Origin: Prevotella sp. UBA3776
GTDB lineage: Bacteria; Bacteroidota; Bacteroidia; Bacteroidales; Bacteroidaceae
Reading direction: 5' to 3'
Length of the DNA: 12,018 nucleotides
Assembly (NCBI GenBank): GCA_002369515.1
Contig: DFFM01000040.1
Span: 78,752 to 90,769 of the forward strand
Shown: piece after piece, positions 1 to 7,613 of the stretch
How the letters are laid out: every line of letters begins with the position of its first letter
Position numbering within the stretch: the first letter of the stretch is position 1
Program-made: the position numbers and the translations under genes
The notes under the pieces: generated by a model
The model's database searches: none
What the model was told of the DNA's origin: nothing
Seen by the model: the letters and a program-made list of their open reading frames with translations, nothing else

Positions 1-23
1 GTTTTTGAAAAAGACGCGGAGCG
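1..23. repeat. A-rich repeat element, left-end fragment
   Basis: GTTTTTGAAA followed by GCGGAGCG corresponds to the reverse complement of the outer end of the central element (GTTTTTGAAAGGCGCGTAGCG from 6137-6117), with a 2-base length difference and one mismatch. It is too short to be certain, but its position at the extreme end of the window is suggestive. Confidence 0.45.
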
Positions 24-117
24 TTTGCTTCCATCTACGGGGATGATTTAAGCTACAAAGGATTTGGTGGTACGATTGCGGATTGTCATTTTTTTTAATA
101 AAAAAATTGCGATTTTC

Positions 118-148
118 TTTGTGGTTTCCCAAAAAAATATTAAATTTG
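118..148 (+). promoter_or_regulatory. candidate Bacteroidetes-type promoter (distal)
   Basis: TTTG at 118-121 is followed after 19 bases by TAAATTTG at 141-148, which fits the Bacteroidetes sigma-ABfr consensus (TTTG, about 19-20 bases, TAnnTTTG). If used, it would give a leader of roughly 330 bases before the large gene, leaving room for a regulatory leader or a small RNA. This is the best two-box match in the window; use in vivo is inferred. Confidence 0.5.
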
Positions 149-336
149 TAGCATCTTCTATGAATAATGGTGTTGTTTGCTAAGAAAATTTCACCTCTGG
201 GAGAGAACAATAAACAGTTGTTAATCTATTGCAAAACAAGGATTGTTATAAACTATCTGTTACTTTTTTCTTATTAGGAGTATTATTAGTGCTCTTTGAT
301 AGCACACAAAAAATATAAGTTGCTTAGCATAAATAC

Positions 337-362
337 ACATATAATAATATGTAGTAAATTTG
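337..362 (+). promoter_or_regulatory. candidate -7 element with adjoining dyad (proximal promoter)
   Basis: TAAATTTG at 355-362 matches the Bacteroidetes -7 consensus and is followed by GC, as is common. No TTTG lies at the expected -33 distance. Instead a perfect 6-base dyad, ACATAT-AATA-ATATGT (337-352), ends two bases before the -7 element. A promoter lacking its -33 box but carrying a dyad could need an activator or be blocked by a repressor. It would give a leader of about 115 bases. A third element, TATCTTTG at 421-428, has a TTTG at 402-405 but with only 15 bases between. Confidence 0.4.
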
Positions 363-483
363 CGGCAGTAAACTTTATCAACTATCTAATCGAGGATTTT
401 TTTTGCATTTATGCATTGATTATCTTTGTCACAATATTTCAAGCATTTAGGATTATAAACCTTCTTTATCTATTTAACTAAAA

Positions 484-3400
484 ATGAGAAAATTATTATC
501 TTTAGCAGTACTATTGGTACTATCGTTTTTGTTGGGGGATAGTGCTCTGGCACAGAAACGCGCTGTCATAAAACCGATTACCGAAACCATTGATTTTACG
601 GGATATGGCGGTAGTGGCAATCCCGGCATTAGTATTTCGTGGAATAACAATAGAAATCCGGTAATCAACAATCAGGTGGTTTCAACAAGACTTTCTGTTG
701 CAAACACCAACGACTGGCAGCTTTATGGAAGCAACACTTTCAATGAAACCTACCTTCAAAAGAGAACTAGTAATTTGAGCAATGTCAGCATCTCCGGCAT
801 GAAAGAGGGAGATGTGGTGACCGTTTGGGGTGAAAGCGGTGACAATAACGGTGGATGCAGGGTTATATCAGGAAATGCAGAACCCAGCGAAGACATGACG
901 TTTGATGCGAACACCCCTTCCCGCACATTTACCATGACCGGCAGCGGGACGCTCACCCTTCAGTTCTATAACAGCTATTCCGGGCTGCGCAAGATGACCA
1001 TTCAGTCGATGGTAAGAGAAACGCCGCACTTCGACTACGACCCCGGCTACGAGGAGTATGATCTTTATGATGAGTTCAGTCAGAATGATCCTGATAAGTC
1101 ATATAATAATGGTCAGCTAACAGGCAGCTCATACCATACCTCATATACCCTTTCTACAGAAGAAACAGGTATTACATTGAATGGGAAAGCAGCTAAATAC
1201 ATTATACTTTCCGGCTCTAAGAACACGGCGAATAACAGAATAGCCATTGACCCGAATGCTGGAGATTGGCGTTTTAACTATGGACTTCGTTCGCCATCGG
1301 GTACATGGGGAACCTTCAGTATCTGTAACCTGAGAGAAGGTGACCGTGTGGTATTCTCTTATACCGGAACGGCCCCCAAATTCTCTAGTGCAGGAGAAAA
1401 CGGCTCGTATATGGGCAGTAAAGCGTTTTTCGACAAATACAACGACGGTACTTTCGATGAAGGCGAAGACGTTTACATCACGTCGGGTGCTAATCCTGTG
1501 ACTGATTGGTATCGAGGTGAGGGTAATATCTATGCTGAAGATCACAATGGCAGGTTTGATGATTCTCCCGATGTAAATCCGCTTAGATATACACGCTACG
1601 TGATTACAGAAGACGGGCATCTGGACATTGCCATTGCTCCCGACACCCGTATCGTGAAAATCAAGATTTTCAGCGACCACCAGGCTTCGATGGTGGATGA
1701 GTATGACGCTGAAAAATACACGGCAAAATTCGACATCACCGGTGAGTTGCAGGCCATGGAGCACATCGTTCCCGGTGGCTTGGAGGTGCATGTGGGTGAC
1801 AATGATGCCTCTCAGCATGCTCATGTCGTCACTTCACCACATGGCCCCGTGTCGATTGTCAATGGCGTCAATGGCTATAAGCTTCCCGGTATGAGCCTCG
1901 ATGCGAATGGAAATCTCCAGTTCGAGTTCAATCTGGCCAACAATATTCCCGAGACGGGAACGTTCTACAAGTTCATGCCTTTGGAAGACGGTAAGATGAG
2001 CCTGACGTTCCAAGCTGCCAGCATGAACTATTATAGTTATGCCATTGACGGCGATGCTGTGTATTATGGCCACATTTCTGCCTACAATGACAATAATGAC
2101 TGGAGTAAGCAATATGACCGTCCAAACGAACAGACAGTAAATGTTACTTGTCCATATTATCTGGTGAAAGTTGATGAAGAAGGGAATAAGACTATTCTCA
2201 GTACCATCAATGTTTTGAATGGTTACGAATACCCCATAACAGAGTTTGCTGTAACAGCAGGTGAGACATATTACCTGTATGGTGGATGGTATAAACCGGA
2301 TAACTACGCCAATTTGTTTTACAACGGAAGCGGACAGGGGAAAAATAATCTAGAATACTTCCCTTACGGTACTGGTAATGGCGGTGTTCAGCAATCAGAT
2401 GGTAGTATTTTAGCACCAGCCTGCGGCGTGGCAAAGCTCTTGGAGGTGGTGTTCAAACCTAACAAAAAGATTTATCCGCTGGCAAAATGGGTGCCCAATG
2501 GCACTACAGCAGTAAAAGACGATAAAAACGGGAAAATTGGTGTGCCTAATCCTGATACTTTTGAGACAGAGTATGAACTGGCTGATTTATATGGTTATAA
2601 TGATAAAACCTCACTCACTATCAAAAAGATGTCCGGCAATATCACGGCTTGCCACCCGTTCATAAAAAAGGTACAAGGAAATCATTACAAACTGATGATT
2701 GACGGCATCACCTTTGATGAAGCAAACAATAAGGACAAGGGTGGTACCATCCTTATTAAGATTGGTGATGCAAGAATAAAGAGTAATCCTGTATATGCTC
2801 TTACCATCGCTTACAGTGCAGATCCTACATTTGACGGAAATTCAGGAACAGGTACCAGAGGACATATTTGGGACTACTCGTCTAATGCTCTGAATGGTCT
2901 GAAGTATGAACCGAACTTAGAAACGCCCGAACAAACCGGTGACAACGGACATGCAGCAGTTTACACTCATAATGCAGCAAATCCTATATCCTACGGCCAC
3001 TATTTCGCTGATTACTTTGATGCAGATATTAGCCAATACAGTAGCAATGATGAGGTGTTGGAGGCACTGCCAAAATCCGAAACGGGACTGCTCTATGAGG
3101 AGATTAGTAGTGGCACTTCCGACTGGATGTTCAACTACAATCTGCAGAATGCCGGCAAGTTGTACGACCCCCTGTTCACTAACAAATATGACTTGGAAGG
3201 TGATAACGCCGATTTGATTTGGAATACCGAGGGCATGGTGTTGAGAACCAGCGCCAACTCGAGCGTTATGTTCAACGAGTTTACCGGCGCAGACATCCAT
3301 CAGTCAACCAAAGATCCCGAACGCTACGTGGGCATCTTGAAGGGTGGTGAGTTCCGCATTCCTTGGTTGATGCCTGGCGACCGCGTGATTATCTATATGG

Positions 3401-5544
3401 GTACTGGCAAGGGTGCTTTCAACGACCAGGCTGTGTTCAACATCAGGGGAGCCTACGATGCCGTGCACAACGAGATCAACGAGAGCGACGATTACATCGT
3501 CGGCGGTTCTCATTGGGATGGTGAAAAAGGTGACAACAACTACCGTGGCTGCTACCACTTCTTTGCCCAAGGACAACGAGATGCAGAAGGTAAGCCTGTT
3601 CTTGATGAAAATGGTAAACCTAAACCCGCCGACATGGTCTTCAAGATGACCGGTGGAAGCATGTGTAAGATTTATAGCATCCAGATTTACCGCGGCGACC
3701 GCATCTATACCAACGAAATTGAAGGCGATGCTTTCTATCAGGTAACTACTGAGAATGATAACGCCAGCAAGACCAATACATGGACGTTGAAATACTTCGG
3801 CAAGGATGAGCAGTTGGCCAACTATTCTGGCAGATACTATCAGATGAATGACATCTCTGCCTCTACAGGTAAATTCGCATCATACCCTGTTCTGACGAAC
3901 AACACCAACGAGGACGGTAAGGTGGTGTCATTCTCTTACACCGGTACAAAGGGTGACATCGGTACTATCCGCGTTCGCGGCAAAGATATGGAGAAGAATT
4001 TGAACTTCGTGGCCGACTATGCAGAGCATAACGTCACCATCGCCTACCAGGAAACCCAGACTTATCCTTACACATGGGACTTCACGGATGTCAATCCGTA
4101 CTCAGGCCCAGATGTTGCTAACGAGTGGACTGTTAATAATAATAAGGTGCAGAATAGCACCCCTGTTGATACTCATTACAACCTCGCCTTGTGGGATCAG
4201 AATGGTTCTATGCGCGTGAACAGTCAGGCAATTGACACAAAAGGACAAGACAACATATTCGAGTCCAACAGTGAGCAGAGCGCTAACCAGTTGTGGGCAA
4301 AGCACGGGACTGGCAACGAGGCAACCGGTATCGTTATTCCTGAGACACAAGGTCTGTGGTTCTATATGGACAACAACGACCCTGAGAACAATGGCAAGAT
4401 GCAGATTACGTCAGAAGGCCTCACATTGGAGGCTGGCGCAAATGGCTGGTGCAACAAGGTGGTTGTTCCTGACGTTCCAGCAGGCGGCGCAGTATATCTG
4501 CGCATGAAGGGTTCTTCTACTTCAACTACTCCTGTCAAGAAGTATAAGTTTGGCACAGGCAATTATACAGACATCGCCGAAGCTACCAACTGCCGCTATT
4601 ATGAGGCAAATGGCAACTCTGGTGACTATATCGTGGCTATCATGAATACAGGCTCAAAGGCCAACCTGACACTTGCACTGGGCGGTTTTGTTTTGAAGAA
4701 GATGGCAGTTTCTAGAGATTTCAAGACCGTGAACAGGTTAGGTTGGGCTACTGAGAGCCGCGCCCGCGTGATTGACCCGGCTCTGACTTCTGAGATGACA
4801 GGTTATCCGTTTGAGACCTATATCGTAACAGGTGCAAGTTATGCTAATAAGACGGTGACTTTGTCTCCTGTGACTGTTAGCAGTTTTGTAATGCCAATAG
4901 CAGAGGATGGAGATAATAATGCTTATATCATCCGCAATACGTTGTTGGATAAAGAGAGAAAAGAAGGCGACGTTCCTGCGCCTGGACGTGTCCAGATTCT
5001 GAATAACGGATTCCATCTGTTTGTTCCTGATATGCACGACTATCTAGCTGAGAATGTTAATAAAAAGGACGACGAAGGTAATTGTTTGAACCAGAAGTCA
5101 GAGAATGATATGCGCAGCAATCTGCTCAAGGCTTTGCTCGAGCCCCAGACGCTTAATAAACAGGTAGAAGGAACCAATATCTTTAACTATGCTCTGACTT
5201 CCCAGAAGAACAAAGTAGGGGATGATACGCAGACTTATCTTGACGAAATAGGCTTCTACCGCATTAAGGATGGAACGAAGAGCAGTGGCAACCAAGGTTA
5301 TCTGCCCGTAGATTGCACAGTACCAACAGGAACAACAGTTAACGGCAATGCCAAGATGAGCCTCGTCTTTGCTTCTTTCGATGAACCGGTCGAGAACGTT
5401 GAGACAGCCATTGAGGTTCCATTCGAAAAAGTATTTGGCGGCTCTGAAGCAGTCTATTATAACCTGAATGGTCAGAAGCTCAGCGGTAAGCCGACTCAGG
5501 GTGGACTCTATATTGTGAATGGTAATAAAGTTTTGGTAAAATAA
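484..5544 (+). CDS. very large secreted multi-module surface protein, function unknown
   Basis: I do not recognise a named family over the whole 1686 residues. Residues 1-24 form a clear Sec signal peptide (basic MRKL, hydrophobic core, cleavage likely after ALA at 21-23). No catalytic motif was found. At least four modules repeat one plan: an N-terminal W/D-F strand, a central G-[DG]-x-V strand, and a closing strand with K-[IM]-x-x-[IM]. They lie at roughly 36-176, 261-398, 880-1073 and 1198-1412; compare DWRFNYGL (261) with DWMFNYNL (880), and REGDRVVFSYTGT (284) with MPGDRVIIYMGTG (963). Residues about 1460-1630 resemble the common C-terminal beta region of Prevotella/Bacteroides secreted proteins (GFYRIKDG, then YLPV). 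The last ~30 residues (VYYNLNGQKL, GGLYIVNG, KVLVK) resemble a short surface-sorting tail. A surface-exposed, possibly glycan-binding or adhesive role is inference. The start has no Shine-Dalgarno, but fits the signal peptide. It is probably co-transcribed with the small gene 19 bases downstream. Confidence 0.85.
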   Translation: MRKLLSLAVLLVLSFLLGDSALAQKRAVIKPITETIDFTGYGGSGNPGISISWNNNRNPVINNQVVSTRLSVANTNDWQLYGSNTFNETYLQKRTSNLSNVSISGMKEGDVVTVWGESGDNNGGCRVISGNAEPSEDMTFDANTPSRTFTMTGSGTLTLQFYNSYSGLRKMTIQSMVRETPHFDYDPGYEEYDLYDEFSQNDPDKSYNNGQLTGSSYHTSYTLSTEETGITLNGKAAKYIILSGSKNTANNRIAIDPNAGDWRFNYGLRSPSGTWGTFSICNLREGDRVVFSYTGTAPKFSSAGENGSYMGSKAFFDKYNDGTFDEGEDVYITSGANPVTDWYRGEGNIYAEDHNGRFDDSPDVNPLRYTRYVITEDGHLDIAIAPDTRIVKIKIFSDHQASMVDEYDAEKYTAKFDITGELQAMEHIVPGGLEVHVGDNDASQHAHVVTSPHGPVSIVNGVNGYKLPGMSLDANGNLQFEFNLANNIPETGTFYKFMPLEDGKMSLTFQAASMNYYSYAIDGDAVYYGHISAYNDNNDWSKQYDRPNEQTVNVTCPYYLVKVDEEGNKTILSTINVLNGYEYPITEFAVTAGETYYLYGGWYKPDNYANLFYNGSGQGKNNLEYFPYGTGNGGVQQSDGSILAPACGVAKLLEVVFKPNKKIYPLAKWVPNGTTAVKDDKNGKIGVPNPDTFETEYELADLYGYNDKTSLTIKKMSGNITACHPFIKKVQGNHYKLMIDGITFDEANNKDKGGTILIKIGDARIKSNPVYALTIAYSADPTFDGNSGTGTRGHIWDYSSNALNGLKYEPNLETPEQTGDNGHAAVYTHNAANPISYGHYFADYFDADISQYSSNDEVLEALPKSETGLLYEEISSGTSDWMFNYNLQNAGKLYDPLFTNKYDLEGDNADLIWNTEGMVLRTSANSSVMFNEFTGADIHQSTKDPERYVGILKGGEFRIPWLMPGDRVIIYMGTGKGAFNDQAVFNIRGAYDAVHNEINESDDYIVGGSHWDGEKGDNNYRGCYHFFAQGQRDAEGKPVLDENGKPKPADMVFKMTGGSMCKIYSIQIYRGDRIYTNEIEGDAFYQVTTENDNASKTNTWTLKYFGKDEQLANYSGRYYQMNDISASTGKFASYPVLTNNTNEDGKVVSFSYTGTKGDIGTIRVRGKDMEKNLNFVADYAEHNVTIAYQETQTYPYTWDFTDVNPYSGPDVANEWTVNNNKVQNSTPVDTHYNLALWDQNGSMRVNSQAIDTKGQDNIFESNSEQSANQLWAKHGTGNEATGIVIPETQGLWFYMDNNDPENNGKMQITSEGLTLEAGANGWCNKVVVPDVPAGGAVYLRMKGSSTSTTPVKKYKFGTGNYTDIAEATNCRYYEANGNSGDYIVAIMNTGSKANLTLALGGFVLKKMAVSRDFKTVNRLGWATESRARVIDPALTSEMTGYPFETYIVTGASYANKTVTLSPVTVSSFVMPIAEDGDNNAYIIRNTLLDKERKEGDVPAPGRVQILNNGFHLFVPDMHDYLAENVNKKDDEGNCLNQKSENDMRSNLLKALLEPQTLNKQVEGTNIFNYALTSQKNKVGDDTQTYLDEIGFYRIKDGTKSSGNQGYLPVDCTVPTGTTVNGNAKMSLVFASFDEPVENVETAIEVPFEKVFGGSEAVYYNLNGQKLSGKPTQGGLYIVNGNKVLVK

Positions 5545-5563
5545 AATTGAGGAGAATAAAACA

Positions 5564-5761
5564 ATGAAAAAGCAATATCTTGTTCCCTCTATGGAAACAG
5601 TGAATGTCCGACTGATAGGCTCTGTGCTCGAAGACTTTAATGCTGGAATGGGCAACGACAGTGATGAAACTGGAGAGGTTGGTGCCAAGGATCAGGAGTT
5701 GGAGTGGGAGGAGGAGGCTGCTCCCACACTCCCCCGCAACATCAATCTGTGGGAAGAGTAG
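5564..5761 (+). CDS. small acidic protein (65 aa) of the MKKxYxxP type
   Basis: A 65-residue protein begins MKKQYLVPSMETVNV and has a strongly acidic second half (ELEWEEEAAP) ending NINLWEE. It is preceded by a good purine-rich ribosome site (GAGGAG at about 5550), which supports this start. It follows the large secreted protein gene by 19 bases, so the two are likely translated from one mRNA. Small proteins starting MKK-x-Y-x-x-P are, from memory, common and variable in Prevotella and Bacteroides, but I know no established function. There is no signal peptide or membrane segment and no cysteine. The YxxP near the N-terminus superficially resembles RiPP leader motifs, but no maturation enzyme is encoded nearby. 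Real gene: likely; function: unknown. Confidence 0.7.
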   Translation: MKKQYLVPSMETVNVRLIGSVLEDFNAGMGNDSDETGEVGAKDQELEWEEEAAPTLPRNINLWEE

Positions 5762-5957
5762 CGTCGTTGCACGGATGAAACAGACGGAAACGAATTCTGA
5801 AAGTATCGTAAATCCCGGAATCTTTTTCGATGATTTCGCATCGTTTGTGACTCTTCGGGATGATAGAAAGGAATCCGCGTTATCTGGGAAAACTGTGTGA
5901 GATAAAGAAACTTTTTATTTGGTAAATATATTTTTCGTTTTATTGAGTTAACTGATG

Positions 5958-5993
5958 ACAGGGTCCGTTGTGAGACGGGCCCTGTTCTTTTTT
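5958..5993 (+). terminator. strong intrinsic terminator
   Basis: An 11-base stem pairs 5958-5968 (ACAGGGTCCGT) with 5975-5985 (ACGGGCCCTGT), with one T-G wobble and the loop TGTGAG. It is followed immediately by TCTTTTTT. This is a textbook Rho-independent terminator for plus-strand transcription. It lies about 200 bases after the small gene's stop codon, which is unusually far and leaves room for a transcribed 3' region. Confidence 0.85.
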
Positions 5994-6116
5994 GACAGGC
6001 AGAGTACTCAGATTGCACAGATATTCTTTTTTTCAATATTTGTTGTGGAAAGAAAAACCTGCTGCGCAACGCCGCGAGTTGTTTTCAAATTCTATTCACA
6101 AAGAATGAAGATTTAC

Positions 6117-6237
6117 GCTACGCGCCTTTCAAAAACAAAGAAAAACCAAGAAAAACTAATAAAAACCGAGGTATTACTAATAAAAACCTGTTTTTCCTTG
6201 TTTGCTTTTGTTTTTATTTGTTTTTGAAAGGTGCGGA
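6117..6237. repeat. A-rich inverted repeat element (central copy)
   Basis: A perfect 15-base inverted repeat, CCTTTCAAAAACAAA, lies at 6125-6139 with its complement at 6217-6231. Beyond the perfect part the arms remain similar with gaps (runs of AAAAAC-type units). Inside, ACTAATAAAAACC occurs twice, at 6155 and 6176. The 19-base string AAAAACAAAGAAAAACCAA (6131-6149) recurs at 11964-11982, and TAAAAACCTGT (6181-6191) recurs at 12008-12018. The outer end also matches the start of the window in inverted form. The element sits just beyond the tlpA-like stop codon, so it may act in transcription termination from both sides. Confidence 0.75.
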
Positions 6238-6246
6238 AGTGTAAAT

Positions 6247-7374
6247 TTACTGGCCGCCAAAGAGCTGGTCGAGGAGGGTGTAGAAAGCGGGATCTTCGCC
6301 TACGATGGTCTTGACGATTCTGCCTTCGGGCGAAATGATGATTTTGGTGGGGAAGCCTTGTATGCCGTAGTCGGCCGGCACTCTCGAGTCGCGCGGGCTA
6401 TAGACATGGAGCCAGGGCAGATTGTGTTGCTTCACGGCATCGCGCCATTTCTGTTCGGGGTCGTTGCAGTCGATGCCGAGGATTTCGAATTTACCGCGGT
6501 ACTTGTTGTAGTACTCCTTCATTTGGGGGAATCCCTTGATGCACCATCCGCACCACGATCCCCAGAAGTCGAGGACGACATACTTGCCGCGCAGTGAGCT
6601 GAGCGACAGCTGCCCGCCATTGATGTCGGTGAGCGTGAAGTCGGGGGCGGGTCGCCCTTCGGCCTGCAGCTGTCCCGCCTGTTGCTCGGCCTGCTGCTGC
6701 GCCTCGTAGTTGTCGATGGCTTTTTGGTAGAAGGCCTTCATTCGTCCGTTTCTCACGTTGTCGCTCAGCAGAGCGGCGGCCTCGCGCATTTTCTGCGGGG
6801 GCATGAAGACGATGGCCGCCGCGGCGGCGTCGGAATGGCTGTTTGTGCGGATGAAGTTGGCGATGGTGTTCTCCATCTCCTGCACGATGGGTTGGTTCTC
6901 TTGTTGGAAGATTTGCAGGACGGAGTCTTCGGGCGCACCGTTTTTCATCATGTCGGTGCAGCGGCTGACGAGGGCTTGCTGCTTGTTCTTCGTGTTGTTC
7001 ATGGCTTTGTTGAGCACGTTGTAGTCCTGGTAGAACTGCGAGCCTCCCATCTCGAAGTTGTCGGCTTGGCCGTTGAAGGTGACGTGCTCGCCCGGAACGC
7101 CCACAAAGGCGATGTGGGCGCCCTGTTGGCCGCGCACGGCCGCGGGGCTGGCACAATGGACTATATCGACTTTTTGGAGCTTGAACTGAAAGTCGAACTT
7201 CCCGTTTTTCACAATCACGGTCTGTGGTGCGTTTTGTGTTTCGGCTGTGAAGACCAGCAGAGTGTCGCCCGTGTTGCTCATGTTGCCCGCCACGTGGAGT
7301 GCGTCCTCGGCGGCGCATCCTGTCTGCATGACCGCCATGATGGCGAAGGCAATGAAGGTTTTTTTTGTTTTCAT
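6247..7374 (-). CDS. TlpA-like thioredoxin-fold lipoprotein (DUF4369-like plus AhpC/TSA-Redoxin domain)
   Basis: The 375-residue product is a probable envelope thiol-disulfide oxidoreductase. The start at 7374 (MKTKKTFIAF) puts a signal peptide at the N-terminus; an in-frame ATG 39 bases upstream would bury it. Cys20 in VMQTGC is the likely lipidation site, though Gln at -3 is unusual for a lipobox. Residues about 25-120 resemble the DUF4369 beta domain that often precedes TlpA-like domains in Bacteroidetes, followed by a helical linker to ~240 rich in Gln and Ala. The thioredoxin-like domain (about 241-375) has GRPAPDFTLTD, the redox motif WCGWC (Cys275/Cys278) and the cis-proline region GFPTK (Pro342). 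The family reduces or exchanges periplasmic disulfides, for example in cytochrome c maturation or stress defence; the substrate cannot be told here. It is monocistronic within the window and divergent from dapB. Confidence 0.9.
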   Translation of the reverse strand: MKTKKTFIAFAIMAVMQTGCAAEDALHVAGNMSNTGDTLLVFTAETQNAPQTVIVKNGKFDFQFKLQKVDIVHCASPAAVRGQQGAHIAFVGVPGEHVTFNGQADNFEMGGSQFYQDYNVLNKAMNNTKNKQQALVSRCTDMMKNGAPEDSVLQIFQQENQPIVQEMENTIANFIRTNSHSDAAAAAIVFMPPQKMREAAALLSDNVRNGRMKAFYQKAIDNYEAQQQAEQQAGQLQAEGRPAPDFTLTDINGGQLSLSSLRGKYVVLDFWGSWCGWCIKGFPQMKEYYNKYRGKFEILGIDCNDPEQKWRDAVKQHNLPWLHVYSPRDSRVPADYGIQGFPTKIIISPEGRIVKTIVGEDPAFYTLLDQLFGGQ

Positions 7375-7429
7375 GTGGTTTGTCTTGAATTTGCATGTGT
7401 GCTTTCGGGTCACGTTCCGAAAACTCCAG

Positions 7430-7437
7430 CAAATATA
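7430..7437 (-). promoter_or_regulatory. candidate -7 element for the tlpA-like gene
   Basis: Read on the minus strand, 7437-7430 is TATATTTG followed by C, matching TAnnTTTG. It would start transcription roughly 45-50 bases before the start codon at 7374. No clear TTTG -33 box is seen at the expected distance. Confidence 0.45.
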
Positions 7438-7573
7438 GCTTGAAAGAGCTGAAAGTGGCTCGATCGTTATTATTTATTATGAAGTGCGGGTCGGAAGTTT
7501 GTTTTTTTAACACAAAAAACGTTTGTCGGGTGTTATTTTATGTTTTTTCCTTCGCCATTTCGTTGGATTGCAG

Positions 7574-7581
7574 TATCTTTG
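7574..7581 (+). promoter_or_regulatory. candidate -7 element for dapB
   Basis: TATCTTTG followed by CA matches the Bacteroidetes -7 consensus. It lies 32 bases before the dapB ATG. The -33 region is T-rich (7543-7549) but holds no exact TTTG at standard spacing. It would drive the dapB-lepB series. The 239-base gap between the divergent genes thus carries one candidate promoter for each. Confidence 0.55.
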
Positions 7582-7613
7582 CAGAGATATTCATTAATAA
7601 TTCAGAGTACATT

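Larger units (their letters stand above)
1..483. other. long AT-rich non-coding leader upstream of the large secreted protein gene
   Basis: I see no convincing gene in this stretch; the one ORF here (296-481) lacks a recognisable protein and has a composition like intergenic DNA. The first ~23 bases match, in inverted orientation, the outer end of the A-rich repeat found near 6117-6137. Three TAnnTTTG-type elements occur (141-148, 355-362, 421-428), listed separately where supportable. A short dyad GTGCT-N7-AGCAC lies at 289-305 and another, ACATAT-N4-ATATGT, at 337-352. The region is best read as a multi-promoter or regulated 5' leader of the downstream gene. Confidence 0.6.
5762..6246. other. 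intergenic region with terminator and A-rich repeat
   Basis: This 485-base gap separates the plus-strand large/small gene pair from the convergent tlpA-like gene. Bases 5762-5957 contain no supportable gene; a stretch near 5915-5940 is very AT-rich and holds a TATATTTT close to a -7 element, so a short RNA ending at the terminator is conceivable. An intrinsic terminator occupies 5958-5993 and an A-rich inverted repeat about 6117-6237. ORFs crossing this gap look like chance reading frames. Confidence 0.6.

Noticed and set aside
296..481. 61-codon frame just before the giant gene
   Set aside because: It is rich in Ile/Phe/Leu as expected from AT-rich non-coding DNA, has no ribosome site, and contains two candidate promoter elements.
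1141..1824. 227-codon minus-strand frame inside the giant gene
   Set aside because: It lies opposite a continuous 1686-residue frame with a signal peptide and repeated modules, and has no recognisable motif.
5564..5761. Lasso-peptide or other RiPP precursor
   Set aside because: Only the YxxP resemblance supports it; no maturation, protease or transporter gene is in the window and there is no typical core peptide.
6491..7513. 340-codon Arg/His-rich open frame overlapping the tlpA-like gene, and the 253-codon plus-strand frame at 6682-7443
   Set aside because: Both are out-of-frame readings of the TlpA-like gene; composition is distorted and no domain is recognisable.
7395..7613. N-terminal extension of dapB to the upstream in-frame ATG
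   Set aside because: The extra 73 residues precede the Rossmann strand that normally begins DapB, and they span the promoter-like element at 7574-7581.
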